NCBI GenBank assembly: GCA_940337035.1
Contig: OW679202.1
Location: 16,742,708 to 16,806,707, forward strand
Direction of reading: 5' to 3'
Source: Agriotes lineatus
Lineage: Eukaryota > Arthropoda > Insecta > Coleoptera > Elateridae
DNA length: 64,000 nucleotides
A model generated the notes under the pieces. That model was given only the letters and a program-made list of their open reading frames with translations, searched no databases and was not told where the DNA came from. A program made the translations under genes and the position numbers. Shown here piece by piece: positions 57,501 to 64,000 of this stretch; position 1 is the first letter of the stretch, and the number at the start of each line of letters is the position of its first letter.

Positions 57501-57897
57501 GGCTAAAAGTCTAATTTTATTCCTACGCCTATCAAAAATATTTTCCAGACTCAAGCGGATGCGAGTCATCTTGTCAACGCTTGCAGATGCGGGGGTGTCT
57601 AGCCGGATGTTATTATCTACCAATTGAACAATGACGCTCATTGTTTGAAAAATCTGCACAACCGCTAAAAAATAATTGAACAATGAAGCCTTTGTTTGGA
57701 ATTTTTTTTCCGAATCAGATAAACCGGATTTTATTATTTGGAGCTTCAAACCTGTCCAGACTTGTTTGAGAAATATGCAAGATTGGTAAAATTGAACGAT
57801 GAAGTTACTGTTGCCTGGACATTTTTGCTGATGTATAAAATTATTTTGAAATAAATTTGTCAAGTACTGTTGTCTGTTAAACAAACTAAAAAAAAAT
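57501..57897. other. Inner arm region of the Polinton-like element
   Basis: More worn copies of the arm motifs (TTGAACAATGAAGCC, AACCGGATTTTATTATTTGG). The 136-codon minus-strand frame at 57474-57884 runs through repeats and is not called. Confidence 0.4.
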
Positions 57898-57981
57898 TGC
57901 CAGGTGTGGGGTTCGAACCCACGCTCCCCTTAGGGAACCGGAGCTTAAATCTGACGCCTTAGGCTGCTCGGCCAACCTGAC
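57898..57981 (-). tRNA. tRNA-Leu(UAA)-like gene inside the Polinton-like element
   Basis: The minus strand folds as a tRNA: acceptor GTCAGGT/ACCTGGC (7 pairs with one G-U), D arm GCC/GGC, anticodon loop TTTAAGC with TAA, a long variable arm (TCCC/GGGA) as in Leu, and T arm GTGGG-TTCGAAC-CCCAC. A box TGGCCGAGCAG and B box GGTTCGAACCC are intact, and TTTTTTTTT follows as a pol III terminator. One anticodon-stem pair is A-C. Its 5' flank (GACATGTTCCTGTAACCG) recurs at 58209 without the gene. It could be a working gene, a recent pseudogene or a SINE head. Confidence 0.75.
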
Positions 57982-59204
57982 ATGTTCCTGTAACCGATTT
58001 TATAGGCGCAACGGTGTAATAAATCAACAATTGTAAATAATACTTGTAAGAAATCAAGTCCGGATACCTGTTTAATGGAAACAGTTTCTTGAATTTCTGC
58101 TAAGACACAAGATTGGTGGCAGCAATATATATAATTATACTATTGGAGATTATTATAATGCACACAAGTAAAATTATTACAAATATATAGTCTGCATCAC
58201 TCGCCAACCTGACATGTTCCTGTAACCGGATTTTATAGGTATTGACATGAAAATTTTTAAAAATCTTTAAGTTGTTAGGTTGACTGTGTCAGGTTTCCAC
58301 GAAAAAACTAAAAGCTCCTACATGCCAGATTCTTGGATCAAGTATTGAATCTACATTTTATCGTATCTGCTTACGACTGGATTGTAGCAGCGTTTGAGTT
58401 TTACCACGGCACTATATGTTCTAACTACATTTTTTTATTCTGATTAGTCTCCAAAACAACTGAATTATTTGAATTGGAATAATTTAGATTATTTCCAGCT
58501 AAAAGATGCAACACTCAAAATGTTTGTGAAAAAAAATGTAAATGAATATTTTATAGAATTTTGTAAAACCAAAGAAAATATTAACACATAATACAACCTA
58601 TTTTAAAAACCCGAGGTTTATAAATACAATAATACAGCAAGACAAAAGTTGAGTTTTTGCAGTATAAGACATCCGCAAGCCAATCCTAAACTGGTAGTTT
58701 TAAATAGCAGAATTTTATAATACAAAACGGAGCGGTGAAAGAGTCGTCTGTTGATCATATTTTAGCCATCCAGCATCTTTCAGTTTTTAAAAGTTATCCT
58801 ATCATCTCCTTGATCAGTGTTGCAGGTGTTAATAGAGGCTATATTTGAGTGTCGCCAGATGTCAGACCTGTCGAGCAGATCTGCGCGTGGGTCTCTACAC
58901 AGGTCTGCGCGGGGGTTTTTGAGCAGGTTTGGCGGGAAATTCAAATTCTGCGAAGGTTTTGGCTGCAAATACAAATTCTGCATAGGTTTTTGGCGGTAAA
59001 TTCAAATTCTGCGTAGGTTTTGATGGGAAATTTAAATTCTGCGCAGGTTTTGAGACATTGGGAAACAGCCGGCACCACGATATATACGAGTATTAAATCG
59101 AGATAAACTATCATCATATGAACATTTTAAATAATATGCAATACTAAAAGGAACATGTTTTTGATAAATTCCCGCATTTTCGGAAACAACATTCTTTTCT
59201 TTCT
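57982..59204. other. Central Polinton-like DNA with partial arm duplication and a tandem repeat
   Basis: 58203-58240 repeats the tRNA 5' flank. 58480-58720 repeats part of the left arm. 58915-59055 is a tandem repeat, listed separately. No gene. Confidence 0.5.
58915..59055 (+). repeat. Tandem repeat of ~31-bp units, about four copies
   Basis: GGCGGGAAATTCAAATTCTG plus CGAAGGTTTT and variants recur (58931, 58961, 58993, 59025). They are related to GCGCAGGTTTTG and CTGCGCGGGGGTTTTT next to them. Confidence 0.75.
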
Positions 59205-60515
59205 CTAAAATACACTCCACGTCTGCGTAGATTGAAAATGGTACTTTTTCCTGATATTTATGTCTTTAAATTCTATTGTTGTACCTTCTTCAGGCATTCT
59301 AATTTTAGTTTCATTTACACTATTAGAATTTCTAATATGCCTTAAATGTGATTCTTTAGTTACAAAACGATTTAAACGAGTATCACATACTAAAGTTTGA
59401 GTTTTTCTCATGGATTTGAGTTGTAACCAATCTAGATACGTTTTTTATCCAACAGAAATGAAACTGCCCCACACCGTTGGATATCATTAATAAATGTACA
59501 GTATCTTTATTAATTTGAGTATTTTTACTAATTATATGGGCAGTACTGCATTTTTACCAAATTTGTTTTTCTTTCTAGCGTATATACATTTATACGTAAA
59601 TCATTCATTGTTTCAAATTTTGGTGTATCTTTTAATTTCATTGGAAATTCTAGTCCCGAGTAATTTAAAACTTCATTAAAATGTGGATATGAAGATATTC
59701 TATCAGAACTCTCATTTGCAGGGTGTAATGCTGACACTACCGACCACAAAAAACAATATTCATCATTATTTTTTACGTTGACTACAGCCTTTTTATTTTT
59801 AATATCTTGAGGTAACTCAATATAGCTACCTACTGTTAATGGCGTGTAATGATTTAAATGTAATATTTCGAGCAAACTCCAACCTGAATCACGTTATTGA
59901 AAATCTTCTAATTTTGTCAACAGCTTATTCTCCACATTAGTCTCATACCACTGTTTTAAATTAGTACCAGAATCAATTTTTTCATTTTTAGTAGCAAACG
60001 TTTTTAAATCTCCCAACTACTAGGTTTTATAAAATATGCGCTAAATATTACATTAGCTTTAAGCATTAAGTTATTTTTTATAATTTGTTTTACTTTTATT
60101 GAAAAACTTCTGTATGCTTTTGAAAGAAATTATTGAGGTTCCTTCTAGCCTAAATTTACAATCATACCTGTTCTTATTTGGCTATTAAAACACGATTCTA
60201 CATCTTCCCATACCAACTTGTTCTTTTGCTGCTCCTGACCACTCCCTACACCCGCCCCCTTCTTTGCTAATTTAGCTTTTAATTTTTTTAATAATTGTCG
60301 TTGACCTTTAATAAACTTAAATTTGCTTCTAACTTGAGTGGATTTTCATTTTTATTGCTATGCTTATGGATAAATCGACTAACAATTAAAACGGTTTTAT
60401 TTGCGTGTTTAATTCATTTGTCAGCCTCATCGCTATATTTTATAATCCTTAACGCGTCTCTGATTGTTTTTATTGAATTCGAACTTAATTCAGTAATGCC
60501 ATCAGCCGCAGACAT
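59205..60515 (-). pseudogene. Remains of a Polinton-type family-B DNA polymerase gene (N-terminal region only)
   Basis: Read from the ATG at 60513-60515 on the minus strand: an N-terminal segment starting MSAADGITELSS, a stop near 60410, worn sequence to about 59990, then an open stretch with SGWSLLEILHLNHYTPLTVG (about 59880) and NVKNNDEYCFLWSVVSALHP, the conserved Cys-Phe-Leu-Trp block of the N-terminal extension of these polymerases, to about 59528. A shifted frame (59411-59205) has the Cys/His-containing region before the exonuclease domain. The exonuclease and polymerase domains are missing. Several stops and shifts. TATATATATAT lies upstream (60568). Confidence 0.65.
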
Positions 60516-60839
60516 GTTCGCGCGCGTGCTGTTGTAATACTAACTCTTGTGGACAGCCGAGACGTTATATATATATATGTACTTCTCACCACAAATTCGC
60601 AGACACTGATAATGGAGGTCATTGATCCCTCCAGTAACCACATGCGGTGCAAATTCTCAGACAATGACGTCACCCCACATCTGGTACAAATTCTCGTTTA
60701 AACAAATCTGGACAGGTTTGAACCCCAGACACTGATAATGGAGATGATTGACGTCCTCATTAACCGCATCCGGTGCACATTTTCAGACAATGACATCCGG
60801 CCAGACGTTCAGATCCGCAACAAGTCTCGACAAGTCTGA
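60516..60839. other. Inner right side of the Polinton-like element
   Basis: Two tandem copies of CACTGATAATGGAG with CAGACAATGAC motifs (60606 and 60730), related to the arm repeats. Non-coding. Confidence 0.45.
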
Positions 60840-62154
60840 CATCTGCATTCCTAGACAATGACTGACTCAAAATTAGACTTTTAGCCCCAAAATTCATCCT
60901 GGGAATCTTGTTTTTCTATATTTTTTGGGGAAGAAACCGTTGTAAGAAATCGACATTCCAATGATAAAGCGAAACCACCACCCCCTTTTAGGAGCAATAT
61001 TTTAACCTGCTTTTTATTTTTGTAGTTATTGAATGTTTTTCCTTAAGTATTTATAAACCTTGAGTTTTTAAAATAAGTTGCATTATCTGCTAATATTTTC
61101 TTTGGTTTTACAAATTCTATAAAATATTCATTTACATTTTTCAAAACATTTTGAGTGTTGCATCTTTTAGCTGGACAATAATCTCACATATTTCGTAAAT
61201 ATACTACCATAACATTCTTAAAGCCAAGGTGCTAACACAAGAACAAAGAAGGTGTCTGTTTTGCGAGATTGGCATGCGGAAGTTGCTGAATCAGATAAAC
61301 TGAAAAATGATGGGTGGTTAAACTGTACCAGTGGTGGTTGGAGCAAATCTGACCTCTAAACTTAAAGCTGTACAGAATAAATCACATGTATTTGTATCTA
61401 GAATGTATCCGCAAACTACTGTATAAAATATTCATTTACATTTTTTCAAAACATTTTGAGTGTTGCATCTTTTAGCTGGAAATAATGGGACATATTTGGT
61501 TGAATTTCGATATACTATTAGACCACAATGACTCCATACAATTAATCCGGTTTATTTTTCAGCAACCTTGCACATTTCTCAAACAATGGCTTCATTGTTC
61601 AATTGCGCGGAAGACAGACAGACACCTACATCTGCAGGTCTCAACAGGTTTGACATTTCCAGACAATGACTCACATCCGGTTGAACCTGAGAATCTTGTA
61701 AAAATGTCAAAATTAGACATTTAACCTCAAAATTCATCGTGCATATTTTGTAAATATCAAAAATTAGACATTCACCCCAAAAAATTTATAGTGGGAATCT
61801 TGTTTTTCCATATTTTTTTTATTTTTTTTTAAATCAGACTTTTAGCCCCAAAATTGCCAAGGTGAGGTCAATGACCTTAACCCCGGCTAGGCCTCGCCCT
61901 TGACCCCGGCTAGGCCCGCGACCTTGACCCCGGCTAGGCCCGCGACCTTGACCCCGGATAGGCCCGCGACCTTGACAAACCTGCGCAAAAACCCTCAAAA
62001 TTTGACTTTTAGCCCCAAAATTCATCGTGAACCGGCAAGGACATTACGAATTTCGATGGTTACCATTCGGACTAAGAAGTGGTGCTGCGACAATGTGCCC
62101 GTTACAGCCCCCCCCCCCCCACATTTGAGCCAGAACCCCTCTAAGTACACTACT
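60840..62154. repeat. Right long terminal inverted repeat of the Polinton-like element
   Basis: It mirrors the left arm: CATTTCTCAAACAATGGCTTC (61575), CAGGTCTCAACAGGTTTGAC (61637), AGACTTTTAGCCCCAAAATT (61845) and the terminal GTACACTACT. Confidence 0.7.
61890..61978 (+). repeat. 24-base tandem repeat, three to four units
   Basis: CTTGACCCCGGCTAGGCCCG plus CGAC repeats in tandem. The left arm has the inverted, more worn version at about 56365-56440 (GGTCACGGGCCTAGCCGGAG). Confidence 0.85.
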
Positions 62155-62212
62155 TACGTCAAATTCAATTGAAACTAAAACAAATTTAATTTTGAATTAA
62201 TTTTACAGTAAA

Positions 62213-63305
62213 ATGTTTGCTAAAGAACAAAAAACATTTATAGTAAAGTCTTACTTTCGCAGTGGCCCACGGAATGAAAACGGAAACTGGAATTATTCTA
62301 TCAATGCTTGTAAACAAGAATTGCAACAAAGATTTCCAAATATCATGGTAAATAATTGTAACTTTTCCGCTGAAGCTTTGAAAATAGTATCGTGTTTTGA
62401 AGAAACAGGTTCTGTAAATCACAGACCAAGAACAGGAAGAGCTCGACGTAGATCTGAAAATGTAGTCGAACATGCAAGACATATGGTCCAGGAAGATCCG
62501 ACAATTTCAGTACGACGGCTCTCTCAGCAAGTAGATTTAAGCACAGGATCGCCTCACCCTCTTCTTTCACAAGACCTTCAAATGCATGCTTATAAACTTC
62601 AAATGTGCCAGGAATTGTTACCCCAGATTATCTAAAGAGAGTTACATATTGCCAGTGGTTTCAGGAAAAATCTTAATAACGATGAAATTTTAAATAAAAC
62701 ATTTTTTAGTGACGAAGCATGGTTCCATTTAACTGGCTGTATCAATTCTCAAAATATGCGATTGTGGAGCACTGAAAATCCACATTACTTCCTTGAAACA
62801 GGTTTACATCCTTTAAAAATTGGAGCATGGATAGCTCTATCCAGAAGGAGAATCAATGGTCCAATCTTCTTTGACGGAAATTTAAACGGAGAAAAATATC
62901 GCAATAATATTCTTGAACCGTTTACAAATCAACTCCATGACGATGAAATTCAAAATGGCCATTTCCAACAAGATTCTGCTAGACCACATGTTGCACAAGC
63001 TACTATGGAATATTTGCGAGAATTTTACGATGATAAGACTAATTAGTAAAGACCGGTTTCCTCCAAGATCGTGTTATTTGACACCTTTGGACTATTTTGT
63101 GTTTCCATACCTAAAAAATTCGATTTTCAAAACTCCTGTGCACACCATAGACGACTTACGAGACAACATTACCAATGTGTCAACTAATTGATGAAAATAT
63201 ACTGATACATGAAAATATGCTGATACATGTTTTCGAAAACATGAAACGCCGGATCAATTTATGTTTAAATGTTGCAGGCCAACATTTTCAGCATCTGCTG
63301 AAATA
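62213..63305 (+). pseudogene. DUF4817-type transposase with frameshifts
   Basis: The ATG at 62213 opens MFAKEQKTFIVKSYFRSG and the N-terminal DNA-binding region (NACKQELQQRFP, RPRTGRARR, DPTISVRRLSQQ). After a break near 62560-62640 the catalytic part reads FFSDEAWFHLTG (first Asp), LRLWSTENPHYFLETGLHPL, GWIALSRRRINGPIFFDG-like text, HFQQDSARPHVA (second Asp), then a stop pair and shift near 63045, and RFPPRSCYLTPLDYFVFPYL. The third Asp is Tyr. It ends near 63305 (AGQHFQHLL then stop). It belongs to the element at 56210-63537; its 5' leader was separated from it by the Polinton-like insertion. Confidence 0.88.
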
Positions 63306-63537
63306 ACTTTAATAAAATACTGTGTCCTTCTATGTTCAATATTCTTAGTTATAATCATGCATTAGTGTTTTATTGATTTATCACTACATTTTATTACGTG
63401 TTAACTAATGAAAATCTTTTTGAAAGGTGTCGCTTTCAACGACGTTTTATTTAAGGTTAGGTGGTATAAAGACGGCCATAGTATTGCAATTTATAATCCA
63501 TAGCCGCCCAAGACGTCAAGACTTTTTGAACACCCGT

Positions 63538-63845
63538 TATTTTTCCATAGTGATCATAAAAGCCGTCTATTTTTAATGAAAAATCGTGAAGAAACTAAAG
63601 AAAGTAACACTTTTTAAAACTGTGTTATTGAAATTGTGAATCGTCAATTAGACAGTCTAAATTCAGAAGTGCTTTTTGACCAAATTTCGAGTTACAAGCT
63701 GTTACTATCCTGAAAGATTACATGTACAACACGTATGAAAGCGTATTTTTTCTCTCGTTTGATTGGTACAGTCCGGCATCAAACTTCAAACTCATACAAA
63801 AAGTATTGCTTTCATTACTTGTTGTACAAATAACTATTGCAACCT
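63538..63845 (+). repeat. Tandem repeat array, right part (one unit)
   Basis: It starts TTTTTCCATAGTGATCATAA and follows the same order of motifs as the unit at 55956 (TTTTTAATGAAAAATCGTGA, GAAATTGTGAATCGTCAATT, CTTCAAACTCATA), ending CTTGTTGTACAAATAACTAT. It also gives the empty site for the MITE at 4369. Confidence 0.8.
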
Positions 63846-64000
63846 TGGGATCACTGGAAAGTTAGCAGGAGTCTTAATGCTAATTTAGTTGTCAAATTTA
63901 TTTTAATTGTTTTAACATTTTTTGTGCAATGAAATATTTTTTGCACGTCGTGACATTGATGTAAGTGTAACATACGACACACCCCACTACAACATTCCTA
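63846..64000. other. AT-rich end of window
   Basis: Nothing recognised. Confidence 0.4.

Larger units (their letters stand above)
56313..62154. mobile_element. Polinton/Maverick-like element, 5.84 kb, non-autonomous
   Basis: The ends GGTAGTGTACCTAGGGGTG and (reverse complement) AGTAGTGTACTTAGAGGGG are flanked by TACGTC on both sides (56307-56312 and 62155-62160), a 6-bp duplication as Polintons make. The arms are long inverted repeats (about 56313-57500 and 60840-62154), with internal duplications (58480-58720 repeats part of the arm). The centre holds the N-terminal remains of a family-B DNA polymerase gene. Integrase, protease, ATPase and capsid genes are absent, so it is an internally deleted copy. 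Confidence 0.75.
56210..63537 (+). mobile_element. DUF4817-type (Tc1/mariner group) transposon, split by a Polinton-like insertion
   Basis: The left end ATGGGTGTACAGAAAGTCGT and right end (reverse complement ACGGGTGTTCAAAAAGTCTT) continue to match through GGGCGGCTATGGATT-like sequence, with TA on both outer sides (56208-56209 and 63538-63539). Without the 5.84 kb insertion and one 6-bp duplication it would be about 1480 bp, carrying the transposase pseudogene at 62213-63305. It interrupts the tandem repeat. Confidence 0.85.

Noticed and set aside
57474..57884. 136-codon minus-strand frame
   Set aside because: It runs through arm repeats of the Polinton-like element and has no family similarity.
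1..64000. CRISPR arrays, operons, bacterial promoters
   Set aside because: Direct repeats found are transposon or satellite type; the DNA is nuclear insect DNA with spliced genes.

Overview
The window is nuclear DNA from an insect with an AT-rich genome full of transposable elements. A beetle is plausible, but only by analogy with TE-rich beetle genomes. Spliced exons with GT/AG borders, a TSC22/bunched exon pair, THAP/P-element, mariner, hAT, RTE LINE, tRNA- and 5S-derived SINE and Polinton-type remnants all fit this. There are no operons or bacterial features.

Host gene: almost the whole window belongs to one minus-strand gene, the insect orthologue of Drosophila bunched (bun, TSC22-domain family). 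The last coding exon (16041-16283) encodes the TSC box and leucine zipper and ends in a stop. About 1.5 kb of probable 3' UTR follows it (about 14540-16040). A 52-base exon (47713-47764) encodes the segment just before the TSC box and joins it in frame across an intron of about 31.4 kb. That exon has its own splice acceptor, so 47765-64000 is upstream intron (at least 16 kb) and the first exon(s) lie outside. Positions 1-14500 are downstream flanking DNA.

Downstream flank (1-14.5 kb): decayed DUF4817-type, Tc1-type, mariner and hAT transposases, two LINE fragments, a THAP exon with a splice donor, a 1.83 kb element with 45-base terminal inverted repeats (TIRs), and several MITEs and palindromes.

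Large bun intron (16.3-47.7 kb): a MITE with an 8-bp target duplication; a decayed P-element/THAP9-like transposase interrupted by a hAT element; Tigger-like and Tc1-like MITEs; a nearly intact RTE LINE (minus strand, 25.56-29.97 kb) beside an older plus-strand RTE copy that was hit by a tRNA-SINE and a 5S-rRNA SINE; more LINE and SINE debris; a 2 kb GC-rich island with tandem repeats and an SR-like reading frame; a hAT element holding a 424-base foldback whose arms each carry a hammerhead-like core; and further hAT pieces.

Upstream bun intron (47.8-64 kb): hAT elements with recognisable 8-bp target duplications, a long inverted-repeat element, and a nest in which a tandem repeat was entered by a DUF4817-type transposon (TA duplication), which was then entered by a 5.84 kb Polinton-like element (6-bp duplication TACGTC). 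That element holds remains of a family-B DNA polymerase gene and a tRNA-Leu(UAA)-like gene.

Apart from bun, nearly every coding signal is a transposon remnant. Most dating and nesting statements come from boundaries and target duplications read by eye.
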